DNA from: Streptomyces sp. TLI_235
Lineage (GTDB): Bacteria > Actinomycetota > Actinomycetes > Streptomycetales > Streptomycetaceae
DNA: 64,000 nt
Direction: 5' to 3'
Assembly: GCA_002300355.1 (NCBI GenBank)
Contig: NSGV01000001.1
Location: 3,782,001-3,846,000 of the forward strand
Both the position numbers and the translations under genes were made by a program. How positions within the stretch are numbered: the stretch's first letter is position 1; every line of letters begins with the position of its first letter. Shown piece by piece: positions 51,576 to 59,612 of this stretch. The notes below the pieces were generated by a model that was not told where the DNA came from, made no database searches, and worked only from the letters and a program-made list of their open reading frames with translations.

Positions 51576-52481
51576 GTGACGCCCAACCCGCCCGACGAGA
51601 CCGCCGGACCAGACCGCGCGGCCCCCGGGCCGGGCCACCCGGTGCTGGAGATCGACGTCTTCACCGGCCCGGAGAGCGCCTTCTTCGCGACCTCCGTGCT
51701 GATCATGGGGCAGACCGCCGCGATCCTGGTGGACGCCCAGCTCACCCGCAGCGCCGGCCGCGAACTCGCCGAGTGGATCGCCGGCAAGGGCCGTCGGCTG
51801 CTCGCCATCGTGGTCACTCACCGGCACCCCGACCACTACTTCGGCGCCGAGGAGGTGCTGAAGCTCTTCCCCGAGGCCCGGCTGCTGGCCGCCCCGCCGG
51901 TGGTCGACGGCATCGCCCGGACCGCCGCCGCCAAGGTCGCCGAGTGGAAGCCGGTCTACGGAGACGACATCCCCGACCAGCCGCTGCTGCCCGCGCCGCT
52001 GCTCCCGCAGCCGCTGATGATCGACGGCCAGCCGATCCGGGTGCTGGCCCTCGGCCAGGGCGACTGCGAGGGCTCCACGGTGGTGCACATCCCGAGCATC
52101 CGCACCGTGCTCGCCGGGGACTTCGTCTACAACGGCACCCACGTCTGGACGGCCGACACCGACGCCTACCGGCGGATCGACTGGGCCCACAACCTGGCCC
52201 GGATCGCCGACCTCGGCGCGGACCGGGTGGTCGCCGGCCACCGCGCGCCCGGCGCCGACGACGACGCCCTGCGGGTGCTCGCCTTCACCGGCGAGTACCT
52301 GCAGGACTTCGACCGCGCGCTGGCCGCCCACCCGCACGACCCCGAGGCGCTGGCCGCCGCGATGAACGAGCGGTACGGCGCGCTCACCCTGCCGGCCATC
52401 CTCGACCTCGGCGCCGCCGCCAACACCGTGCCGGCCGAGAACGACGAGATCGTCGACGCGGAGATCGTCGAGGAGGACTGA
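51576..52481 (+). CDS. Metallo-beta-lactamase-fold hydrolase
   Basis: A 301-residue protein from GTG 51576 with CAGGGAG upstream. The metal motif T-H-R-H-P-D-H-Y-F-G is at about residues 80-89, then G-D-F-V-Y near 178 and A-G-H-R-A-P near 223 supply the remaining metal ligands. The family is broad (glyoxalases, lactonases, quinolone-degrading-type). No specific substrate can be named. A conserved acidic C-terminus (A-E-I-V-E-E-D) is present. It precedes mobA by 40 bases; a shared transcript is possible but no functional tie is visible. Confidence 0.82.
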   Translation: MTPNPPDETAGPDRAAPGPGHPVLEIDVFTGPESAFFATSVLIMGQTAAILVDAQLTRSAGRELAEWIAGKGRRLLAIVVTHRHPDHYFGAEEVLKLFPEARLLAAPPVVDGIARTAAAKVAEWKPVYGDDIPDQPLLPAPLLPQPLMIDGQPIRVLALGQGDCEGSTVVHIPSIRTVLAGDFVYNGTHVWTADTDAYRRIDWAHNLARIADLGADRVVAGHRAPGADDDALRVLAFTGEYLQDFDRALAAHPHDPEALAAAMNERYGALTLPAILDLGAAANTVPAENDEIVDAEIVEED

Positions 52482-52521
52482 GCCGCCCCCCGCGGCCCCT
52501 CGCACGGCGGATACTGGCGGC

Positions 52522-53112
52522 ATGACGGTCTTCGACGTGATCGTGCCGGCCGGCGGCGCGGCGAGCCGGCTCGGCGGGGCGGACAAACCGGCGCTGAACG
52601 TGGGCGGCCGCACCCTGCTCGACCGGGTGCTGGAGGCGTGCGCCGACGCCCGCACCACCGTCGTGGTGGGCCCCGTCCGCCGGGTCGCCCGGACCGGTGT
52701 CCGGTGGGCACGCGAGGAGCCGCCCGGCGGCGGCCCGGTCGCCGCCGTCGCCGCCGGACTCGCCGGGGTGACCGCCGACCGGGTCCTGCTGCTCGCCGCC
52801 GACCTGCCCTTCCTGGACCGCCGCACCGTGCACCGGCTGCTCGACGCCCTGGACGACACCGAGGCCGAGGCGGCCGTCCTGGTCGACGCGGCCGGCCGGG
52901 ACCAGCCGCTCGCCGCCGCCTACCGCACCGTCGCGCTGCGCGCCTCGCTCGCCGCCCTGGACAGCCCGGCCGGCCGCCCGCTGCGGCGCCTGACCGGCCC
53001 GCTGCGCACCGTCCGGCTGGCTGACGTCGACTCCGTCGCCTACGACTGCGACACCTGGGAGGAGCTCGCCCAGGCCCGCGAGCGGGAACTGCGCGAGCGC
53101 GCCGAGCTCTGA
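52522..53112 (+). CDS. mobA: MobA-like molybdenum cofactor guanylyltransferase
   Basis: A 196-residue protein from ATG 52522. NTP-transferase signature V-P-A-G-G-A-A-S-R-L-G-G-A-D-K-P at about residues 8-23, and A-A-D-L-P-F-L near 92, the MobA metal/GTP sites. MobA links GMP to molybdopterin to make MGD. GATACT at 52510-52515, seven bases before ATG, has the position of a -10 for a leaderless transcript. It is followed by a short DUF6457-like gene and moeA, the usual actinobacterial MoCo arrangement. Confidence 0.87.
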   Translation: MTVFDVIVPAGGAASRLGGADKPALNVGGRTLLDRVLEACADARTTVVVGPVRRVARTGVRWAREEPPGGGPVAAVAAGLAGVTADRVLLLAADLPFLDRRTVHRLLDALDDTEAEAAVLVDAAGRDQPLAAAYRTVALRASLAALDSPAGRPLRRLTGPLRTVRLADVDSVAYDCDTWEELAQARERELRERAEL

Positions 53113-53208
53113 CCTCACCGCGGCACAGGCCCGCCGGTGAGCATCCCGACCCGCGCCGCACACGACCGCGGAACCGCCGACCGCGGCGGGATCGGGCAGC
53201 ATGGGGCC

Positions 53209-53472
53209 ATGGAGCGCACGCTGGATGACTGGATCGCCGAGGTCGGCGCCGAACTCGGTGTCGACTTCGAGGTCGACGTGCACGGGCTGCTGGACCTCGC
53301 CCGGGTGGTCGCCCACGGGGTCGCCCGCCCGGCCGCGCCGCTGACCGCCTTCCTGGTGGGGTACGCGGCGGCGGCCCGGGGCGGCGGGCCCGAGGCGGTC
53401 GCGGAGGCCACCGCCCGGACGGCCGCCCTCGCGGAACGGTGGGCCGCGAAGCACCCGCCGGAGCAGGCGTGA
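53209..53472 (+). CDS. DUF6457-like protein in the molybdenum cofactor operon
   Basis: An 87-residue protein from ATG 53209, with an upstream in-frame start at 53137 unlikely. It begins M-E-R-T-L-D-D-W and has D-L-A-R-V-V-A-H-G-V-A-R-P-A-A-P-L-T-A-F near residue 31, an all-helical module regularly found between mobA and moeA in actinobacteria. The function is unknown; the position suggests a role in MoCo insertion or nucleotidylation. It overlaps moeA by GTGA. Confidence 0.75.
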   Translation: MERTLDDWIAEVGAELGVDFEVDVHGLLDLARVVAHGVARPAAPLTAFLVGYAAAARGGGPEAVAEATARTAALAERWAAKHPPEQA

Positions 53473-54677
53473 CGGGCGCCCTCGCCGACGTGGACCGCCC
53501 CCGCGCCGCGCCGACCGCCGAATCCGCGGCGCACGACCGGCCCTGGCAGCAGGCCCGCCGGACGGCCCGGCAGGCCGCCGCCGCGCCGCTGCCGACCGAA
53601 CCCGTCCCGCTCGCCGCCGCGCTCGGCCGCACCCTGGCCGAGCCGCTCGCCGCCGTCACCGACCTGCCCGGCTTCGACACCTCGGCCATGGACGGCTGGG
53701 CCGTCGCCGGCCCCGGCCCCTGGCGCCCGGCCGGGCGGCTGCTGGCCGGCGCCGCGCCCGGACCGCTCGCCGACGGCGCCGCCGTGGAGATCGCCACCGG
53801 TGCCCAGCTGCCGCCCGGCGCCACCGGCGTCCTGCGCCGCGAGCACGGCCGGACGGCGCACGGGCTGCTGCACGGCGAGGTCGGGCCCGGCCAGGACGTG
53901 CGGCCGCGCGGCCAGGAGTGCCGCAGCGGCGAGACCCTGCTGCCGGCCGGCACCCGGGTCACCGCGGCGGTGCTCGGCCTGGCCGCGGCGGCCGGCCACG
54001 ACGTCCTGACGGTGCGCCGGCGGCCGACCGTCGAGCTGCTGCTGCTCGGCGACGAACTGCTCGACTCCGGGGTGCCGGGGCCGGGGCTCGTCCGGGACGC
54101 CCTGGGCCCGCTGCTGCCGCCCTGGCTGGCCGCGGCCGGCGCCGAGACGCTTCCGGCGCGCCGGATCGGCGACGACCGCACCCTGCTGCGGGACGCCCTG
54201 CGGAACTCGCCCGCCGATGTCGTGGTGACCACCGGCGGCACCGCGGCCGGCCCGGCGGACTTCCTGCACGCCGCGCTGGGCGAGGCCGGCGCCCGGCTAC
54301 TGGTCGACGGTGTGGCCGTCCGACCCGGGCACCCGATGCTGCTCGCGGCGCTGCCCGGCGGCCGGCACCTGGTGGGCCTGCCCGGCAATCCGCTGGCCGC
54401 CGCGGCCGGTGCGCTGACGCTGGCGCTGCCGCTGCTGGACGCGCTGGCCGGCCGCGCCGAGCCGACCACCCGCGCCGAGCCCGCCGCCGTCGACCTGCCC
54501 GGCCACCCGGAGGACACCCGGCTGGTACCGGTGGTGCGGACGGCCGACGGCCTGGTGCCGCTGCGCTTCGACGGCCCGGCGATGCTGCGCGGTCTGGCGC
54601 TCGCCGAGGCGGTGGCGGTGGTGCCGCCGGGCGGTGTCCCCGCGGGCGGTCGGGCGGAGGTGCTGGAGCTCCCCTGA
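53469..54677 (+). CDS. moeA: Molybdopterin molybdotransferase MoeA
   Basis: A 402-residue protein from GTG 53469, overlapping the previous stop by four bases with GGAG upstream. MoeA hallmarks: L-P-G-F-D-T-S-A-M-D-G-W-A-V near residue 67, P-P-G-A-T-G-V-L-R-R near 116, V-V-T-T-G-G-T-A-A-G near 253 and the C-terminal G-L-P-G-N-P near 303. It inserts molybdate into adenylylated molybdopterin. It is the last gene of the mobA-DUF-moeA cluster and converges on the K+ channel gene with a 26-base gap and no obvious terminator. Confidence 0.92.
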   Translation: MTGALADVDRPRAAPTAESAAHDRPWQQARRTARQAAAAPLPTEPVPLAAALGRTLAEPLAAVTDLPGFDTSAMDGWAVAGPGPWRPAGRLLAGAAPGPLADGAAVEIATGAQLPPGATGVLRREHGRTAHGLLHGEVGPGQDVRPRGQECRSGETLLPAGTRVTAAVLGLAAAAGHDVLTVRRRPTVELLLLGDELLDSGVPGPGLVRDALGPLLPPWLAAAGAETLPARRIGDDRTLLRDALRNSPADVVVTTGGTAAGPADFLHAALGEAGARLLVDGVAVRPGHPMLLAALPGGRHLVGLPGNPLAAAAGALTLALPLLDALAGRAEPTTRAEPAAVDLPGHPEDTRLVPVVRTADGLVPLRFDGPAMLRGLALAEAVAVVPPGGVPAGGRAEVLELP

Positions 54678-54703
54678 CTGCGGGGCCCGGTGGCGCCGCC
54701 GCC

Positions 54704-55816
54704 TCAGGCGCGGCTGCGGGCGTCCCGGATGACGATCAGCCGGTCGCCGCGCTGCAGTGTGGCGGCGTCCGGGTCGGTGAAGTTCAGCAGCCGGCGGCCG
54801 CGGACGACCGCCACGACGAGGTCCGCGCACTCGCGCGGGGAGCGGCCAGCCTCCTCGGCGGTGACCGGCCGCTCGGTGACGTCCAGCCCGGTGCCGTGGG
54901 TGAGCAGGTCCTCCATCACCGCACCGGCGTGCGGGCTGAGGATTGACATGCCGAGCAGCCGGCCCGCCGAGCTGGAGCTGGTCACCACCACGTCGGCGCC
55001 GCTCTGCCGCAGCAGCGGCGCGTTCTCGTCCTCCCGGACGGCCGCGACCACGGTCGCGGCCCGGTTGAGCTGGCGGGCCGTCAGGGTGATCAGCACTGCG
55101 GTGTCGTCCCGCTCCGGGGCCACCACCACCCGGGCGGCCCGCGGCAGTTCGGCCCGCAGCAGGGTGTCCGTGCGGGTGGCGTCGCCGACCACCCCGACCA
55201 GGCCGTCCAGGGTGGCCTGCTCGACGGTGCGCGGCTGCGGGTCGACCACCACGATCGAGCCGCGGTCGATGCCCTGGCCCAGCAGCGCGCCGACGGCGCT
55301 GCGGCCCTTGGTGCCGTACCCGATGACCACGGTGTGGTCCCGGACGGTGGAGCGCCAGCGCCCGATCCGCCACTGCAGGCGGGTGCGCTCGGTGAGCACC
55401 TCCAGGGTGGTGCCGACCAGGATGATGAGGAACAGCACGCGCAGCGGCGTGATCACGAAGATGTTGGTCAGCCGGGCGCCGTCGCTGACCGGGGTGATGT
55501 CGCCGTAGCCGGTGGTGGAGAGGGTGACCGTGGCGTAGTAGGCGGCGTCCAGCAGGTCCAGCGGACCGCCCGCGTCGTCGTGGTAGCCGTCCCGGTCGAG
55601 CCAGACGATCAGCGTGGTGGCGAGCAGGACGCCGAACGCCAGCAGCAGCCGGCGGGAGACCTGCCGGAACGGCGGCGGGGGCGTCCTGGTCGGCAGGAGG
55701 ACGCGGCCGCCCGCGACCTCGGTCTCCCGGGTGCGGGCGGTGCGGCCGGCGCGCAGCCGGGAGAGTCTGCCGTCGGGGCCGGGGGACTGGGTGCCGTGGG
55801 TCACGGGCACCAGCAT
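54704..55816 (-). CDS. Potassium channel with TrkA-N/RCK regulatory domain
   Basis: A 370-residue protein from ATG 55816 (no strong ribosome binding site). Two transmembrane segments (about 58-78 and 115-145) flank the pore with the K+-selectivity filter T-T-G-Y-G-D near residue 100. The RCK/TrkA-N domain begins H-T-V-V-I-G-Y-G-T-K-G-R near residue 165 with a Rossmann nucleotide site, followed by a C-terminal TrkA-C part to the end. It is an MthK-like ligand-gated K+ channel. The soluble RCK protein encoded divergently, 171 bases away, is highly similar to its RCK half. Confidence 0.9.
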   Translation of the reverse strand: MLVPVTHGTQSPGPDGRLSRLRAGRTARTRETEVAGGRVLLPTRTPPPPFRQVSRRLLLAFGVLLATTLIVWLDRDGYHDDAGGPLDLLDAAYYATVTLSTTGYGDITPVSDGARLTNIFVITPLRVLFLIILVGTTLEVLTERTRLQWRIGRWRSTVRDHTVVIGYGTKGRSAVGALLGQGIDRGSIVVVDPQPRTVEQATLDGLVGVVGDATRTDTLLRAELPRAARVVVAPERDDTAVLITLTARQLNRAATVVAAVREDENAPLLRQSGADVVVTSSSSAGRLLGMSILSPHAGAVMEDLLTHGTGLDVTERPVTAEEAGRSPRECADLVVAVVRGRRLLNFTDPDAATLQRGDRLIVIRDARSRA

Positions 55817-55987
55817 GGCGGGGCGGCGATCATCCGGGCCACCGCCGCGCGGGGGTGGTCCGGTGGAGGCCCCGTGCCGGTCCGGGGGCGGTTCCCCGCT
55901 TCCGGACCGCGCGGCCGGTGCGGCGGTATCGTCGCCTGCGGCGGCCCGGGCGGTGCCGCCCTGACTCGGCAGGCCGCTGGAGGTCCG

Positions 55988-56629
55988 GTGCGGGAGCACA
56001 CCGTCGTCGTCGGCTACGGCACCAAGGGCCGCAGCGCGGTCACCGCGCTGCTCGGCCAGGGGCTGCGCAAGGAGTCGGTCGTCGTGGTCGACTCGCAGCG
56101 CAAGGCGATCGACCAGGCGGGCCGGGACGGCCTGACGGCGGTGCTCGGCGACGCCACCCGCACCGACACCCTGCTGCGGGCCGAACTGCCGCGCGCCGAG
56201 AAGGTGGTGATCGCCCCGGCCCGGGACGACACCGCGGTACTGGTGGCACTGACCGCGCGTCAGCTGAACCCGGAGGCGATGCTGGTCGCGGCCGTCCGGG
56301 AGGACGAGAACGCGCCGCTGCTGCGGCAGAGCGGCGCCGACGTGGTGGTGACCAGCTCCAGCTCGGCGGGCCGGCTGCTCGGCATGTCGATCCTCAGCCC
56401 GCACGCCGGTGCGGTGATGGAGGACCTGCTGACCGTCGGCTCCGGGCTGGACCTCGCAGAGCGGCCGGTCACCAAGGCCGAGGCCGGCCGTTCCCCGCGC
56501 GAGTGCGCGGACCTGGTGGTGGCGGTCGTCCGCGGCCGTCGGCTGTTGAACTTCACCGACCCGGAGGTGGCGGTGCTGCAGATCACTGACCGGATCATCA
56601 CCGTCCGACGGGGCGTCAACCGGGCCTGA
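55988..56629 (+). CDS. Soluble RCK/TrkA-type K+ channel subunit
   Basis: A 213-residue protein from GTG 55988 with GGAGGT upstream. It lacks any transmembrane segment and starts at the RCK Rossmann motif (H-T-V-V-V-G-Y-G-T-K-G-R). It is nearly collinear with the RCK half of the divergent channel gene, including an identical run of about 50 residues from V-A-A-V-R-E-D-E-N-A-P to E-D-L-L-T. Such free RCK subunits assemble as gating rings with channel RCKs (as in KtrA or MthK rings). It may sense NADH or other ligands. It converges with nothing; the next gene follows on the same strand. Confidence 0.85.
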   Translation: MREHTVVVGYGTKGRSAVTALLGQGLRKESVVVVDSQRKAIDQAGRDGLTAVLGDATRTDTLLRAELPRAEKVVIAPARDDTAVLVALTARQLNPEAMLVAAVREDENAPLLRQSGADVVVTSSSSAGRLLGMSILSPHAGAVMEDLLTVGSGLDLAERPVTKAEAGRSPRECADLVVAVVRGRRLLNFTDPEVAVLQITDRIITVRRGVNRA

Positions 56630-56678
56630 GGGCGGGCGGTGTCGGCGGGCCGACCGCGGGCGGCCGGCGCGGCGCGCG

Positions 56679-56684
56679 TAGCGT
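56679..56684 (+). promoter_or_regulatory. Candidate -10 for a leaderless oxidoreductase transcript
   Basis: TAGCGT seven bases before the ATG at 56692 has the spacing typical of Streptomyces leaderless promoters. No -35 is obvious. Confidence 0.35.
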
Positions 56685-56691
56685 GGCGGCC

Positions 56692-57672
56692 ATGCGAGCC
56701 ATCACCATTCCCCAGCCCGGCGGGCCCGAGGTGCTGACCTGGGCCGAGGTGCCCGATCCGGAGCCCGCCGAGGGCGAGGTCCTGATCGAGGTCGCCGCCA
56801 CCGCCGTCAACCGCGCGGACCTCCTGCAGCGGCAGGGCTTCTACGACCCGCCGCCCGGCTCGTCCCGCTACCCGGGCCTGGAGTGCGCCGGCCGGATCGT
56901 CGCGCTGGGCGCGGGCGTGGCCGGCTGGGCGGTCGGCGACGAGGTCTGCGCGCTGCTCACCGGCGGCGGCTACGCGGAGCGGGTCGCGGTGCCGGCGGGC
57001 CAGCTGCTGCCGGTGCCGCGGGGGCTGTCCGCGGTGGAGGCGGCGGCGCTGCCGGAGGTCGTCTGCACGGTCTGGTCGAACGTCTTCATGGTGGCCCACC
57101 TGCGCCCCGGCGAGACGGTGCTGGTGCACGGCGGCGCCAGCGGCATCGGCACGATGGCGATCCAGCTGGCCAAGGCGGTGGGCGCCCGGGTGGCGGTCAC
57201 CGCCGGCAGCGCGGAGAAGCTGGCGCGCTGCGCCGAGCTCGGCGCGGACATCCTCGTCGACTACCGCGAGCAGGACTTCACGCAGGCCGTCCGGGACGCG
57301 ACCGGCGGGGCCGGGGCGGACGTCATCCTCGACATCATGGGCGCCAAGTACCTGCAGCGGAACGTGGACGCGCTGGCGGTGAACGGACGGCTGGTGATCA
57401 TCGGCCTGCAGGGCGGGATCAAGGCCGAACTCGACCTGAACACCCTGCTCCGCAAGCGGGGCGCGGTCGCCGCGACCAATCTGCGGGGGCGGCCGGTCTC
57501 GGAGAAGGCGGCCATCGTGGCGGCCGTCCGCGAGCACGTGTGGCCGCTGGTGGAGTCCGGCGTGGTGAAGCCGGTGGTGCACGAGGTGCTGCCGATCGAG
57601 GAGGCGGCCGAGGCGCACCGGCTGGTCGAGCGGAGCGGGCACGTCGGCAAGGTGGTGCTGCGGCTGCGCTGA
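56692..57672 (+). CDS. NAD(P)H:quinone oxidoreductase (QOR-type MDR)
   Basis: A 325-residue protein from ATG 56692 (GTG 56683 also possible). GroES-like N-terminus with N-R-A-D-L-L-Q-R-Q-G-F-Y and P-P-P-G-S-S-R-Y-P-G-L-E near residue 45, then Rossmann motif V-H-G-G-A-S-G-I-G near residue 147. It resembles the PIG3/zeta-crystallin-like quinone oxidoreductase group. No zinc ligands of alcohol dehydrogenases are seen. It is downstream of the soluble RCK gene on the same strand with 62 bases between; a link between them is not evident. Confidence 0.88.
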   Translation: MRAITIPQPGGPEVLTWAEVPDPEPAEGEVLIEVAATAVNRADLLQRQGFYDPPPGSSRYPGLECAGRIVALGAGVAGWAVGDEVCALLTGGGYAERVAVPAGQLLPVPRGLSAVEAAALPEVVCTVWSNVFMVAHLRPGETVLVHGGASGIGTMAIQLAKAVGARVAVTAGSAEKLARCAELGADILVDYREQDFTQAVRDATGGAGADVILDIMGAKYLQRNVDALAVNGRLVIIGLQGGIKAELDLNTLLRKRGAVAATNLRGRPVSEKAAIVAAVREHVWPLVESGVVKPVVHEVLPIEEAAEAHRLVERSGHVGKVVLRLR

Positions 57673-57809
57673 CCGTGGCACGGACCAGGGCGTGCGCGGG
57701 GAGTGAGCGTACGAAATGCCTGGTTTGTCGGATTGTGTGAGGCTGGTTCGGAGCTGTCCCGCCGCCGACCGCGTCCCGCCGCGGCCGCCCGTCGGAAGGA
57801 CTTCCCGCC

Positions 57810-58730
57810 GTGGCTGCACTTCCGTACGCGTTCCGTGCTCTCTCCTCCGCGCTCCCCACGGGCTGCCGCCGGGCGGCGTTCGCCGGGGCGGGCCTCGCCC
57901 TCCCCGTCCTGCTGGCCTTCCCCGCCTCGGCCGACGGCGTCGAGGCCTCCGCGCCGTCCCGCGCCCAGGTCGAGGCGGCCGTGCAGCAGGCCGTCCAGCA
58001 AGCGGTCTCGGCCCTGCCGGAGGCGGGGATACCCGCAGCCGCGCTGCCCACCGCCCAGAGGGGTTCCGGCATGTCCGGACTCCCCGTCAGGCCGCCGCTG
58101 AGCAGCCCGGCGACCGTGCCCGAACCGAGCGGCCCGACCGCCCCGCAGCCCTCGGCCGGCGCGGCCGGCCAGACCGCCGGTACGCTCACGGGCCCCGGCC
58201 GACCCGGCACCAACAGCAACCCCGAGCCCGGGACGGGGCCCGCCCAGGGCTCCGCGGGCGGCCAGGACGCCGAGAACACCGGGGCTTCCGGGAACACCGG
58301 GAGCGACGACTGCGACGAGGAGACCGACGGCCTCGACACCGCCGACCCCTCGAGCGCGGCCGCCGCCACCGGCCAGGCCGCCGCGGAGGACTCGACGAGC
58401 CCCGCCGCGATCGCCGCCGCCCCCTCGTCCGCCCCCGCGGTGCACGGCCGGACCAGGTCCGCCGCCGTCCTCGGACACCCCGGCCACGGCTCCCGCACGC
58501 CCGGCGCGCCCACCACGGCCGCCCGGCCCGCCACCCCGGACGCGTCCACGGATGCCGCCGACGGGCAGCCCTCCGTCACCGCCGCCGCGCCCGTCCCGCA
58601 GGACGCCGCCGATCTGGCCGCCCCGCTGCGCTGGTCCGACCCGGCCACCCGTCAGCTCCCGCTCGGCGCCGGGCTGACACTGATCGGACTCGGGCTGGCA
58701 CTGGTCGGTGTGAAGCTGCGCCGCGGCTGA
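57810..58730 (+). CDS. Ala/Pro-rich secreted protein with C-terminal membrane anchor
   Basis: A 306-residue protein from GTG 57810 with GGAAGGAC upstream. The signal peptide (F-A-G-A-G-L-A-L-P-V-L-L-A-F-P-A-S-A) ends near residue 42. The body is low-complexity Ala/Pro/Thr/Gly/Ser with an acidic D-D-C-D-E-E-T patch near residue 170. The C-terminus has a single hydrophobic helix (L-P-L-G-A-G-L-T-L-I-G-L-G-L-A-L) and a short basic tail K-L-R-R-G, like a cell-surface anchor. No known domain. It precedes the Bpa gene by ~85 bases and may be expressed separately. Codon usage is typical of the neighbours. Confidence 0.65.
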   Translation: MAALPYAFRALSSALPTGCRRAAFAGAGLALPVLLAFPASADGVEASAPSRAQVEAAVQQAVQQAVSALPEAGIPAAALPTAQRGSGMSGLPVRPPLSSPATVPEPSGPTAPQPSAGAAGQTAGTLTGPGRPGTNSNPEPGTGPAQGSAGGQDAENTGASGNTGSDDCDEETDGLDTADPSSAAAATGQAAAEDSTSPAAIAAAPSSAPAVHGRTRSAAVLGHPGHGSRTPGAPTTAARPATPDASTDAADGQPSVTAAAPVPQDAADLAAPLRWSDPATRQLPLGAGLTLIGLGLALVGVKLRRG

Positions 58731-58817
58731 TCCCGCCGGTCGACGTCCGCGGATCGGGCCCGAACAAGATCCTCGAGCACTCCCCGGACCGAACCCCGGT
58801 GAGGGAGAATGCCCTTC

Positions 58818-59423
58818 ATGACGAACCCGATGAACGAGCGCTCCTTCCAGCAGGCCGTCGAGGCGTCGGGCGGGCAGCCGGACGAGGCGCCGAAGGTGCT
58901 GATCGTGGGCCCGGACGGGATGCCGGTGGGGGCCGTCCCCGGGCTGGGCAGAGGTGGCGACCAGGGGGAGCCGCGCGAGCTGCCGGTGACCGAGATGGTC
59001 GAGCAGCCGGCCAAGGTCATGCGGATCGGCAGCATGATCAAGCAGTTGCTGGAGGAGGTCCGCGCGGCGCCCCTCGACGAGGCCAGCCGCGCCCGGCTGA
59101 AGGACATCCACGCCAGCTCGATCAAGGAGCTCGAACTGGGCCTCGCGCCCGAACTGGTCGAGGAACTGGAGCGGCTCTCGCTCCCGTTCACCGAGGACAC
59201 CATCCCGACCGAGGCCGAGCTCCGGATCGCCCAGGCGCAGCTCGTCGGTTGGCTTGAGGGCCTCTTCCACGGCATCCAGACCGCGCTATTCGCCCAGCAG
59301 ATGGCGGCCCGGGCGCAGTTGGAGCAGATGCGGCGCGCCCTGCCGCCCGGTCTGCACGGCGCCGAGCCCGGCGACGAGGAGGACGGCCCGGGCCGCGGCA
59401 TCCGTTCGGGTCCGTACCTGTAG
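58818..59423 (+). CDS. bpa: Bacterial proteasome activator Bpa family protein
   Basis: A 201-residue protein. ATG 58818 is preferred because GAGGGAG then has about 10-base spacing; ATG 58809 is also in frame. The helical core (about residues 60-170: V-M-R-I-G-S-M-I-K-Q-L-L-E-E-V, L-K-D-I-H-A-S-S-I-K-E-L, G-W-L-E-G-L-F-H-G-I-Q-T-A-L) matches Bpa (Rv3780-like), which forms dodecameric rings on the 20S proteasome. The extreme C-terminus reads G-P-Y-L, the family's Tyr-Leu docking tip that opens the proteasome gate. It acts in ATP-independent protein degradation. It is followed by two kinases. Confidence 0.87.
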   Translation: MTNPMNERSFQQAVEASGGQPDEAPKVLIVGPDGMPVGAVPGLGRGGDQGEPRELPVTEMVEQPAKVMRIGSMIKQLLEEVRAAPLDEASRARLKDIHASSIKELELGLAPELVEELERLSLPFTEDTIPTEAELRIAQAQLVGWLEGLFHGIQTALFAQQMAARAQLEQMRRALPPGLHGAEPGDEEDGPGRGIRSGPYL

Positions 59424-59612
59424 CGGGCGAGTGTCGCAGCTGTTCGGCAACCGCGTTGCAGGCCGGACACAGCTGCGCCCCTGCACCCGATCAGGTCGGC
59501 GGGAGCCGATACCCTGGGCCCCTGCCGTCGGCCTCCGCGCCGCCGGCGGGGGCCGGCGGCAGCGCGGGCCCGACACCGGGCGCGCCCGGACGAGACCTGG
59601 AAGCAGGGGGAC

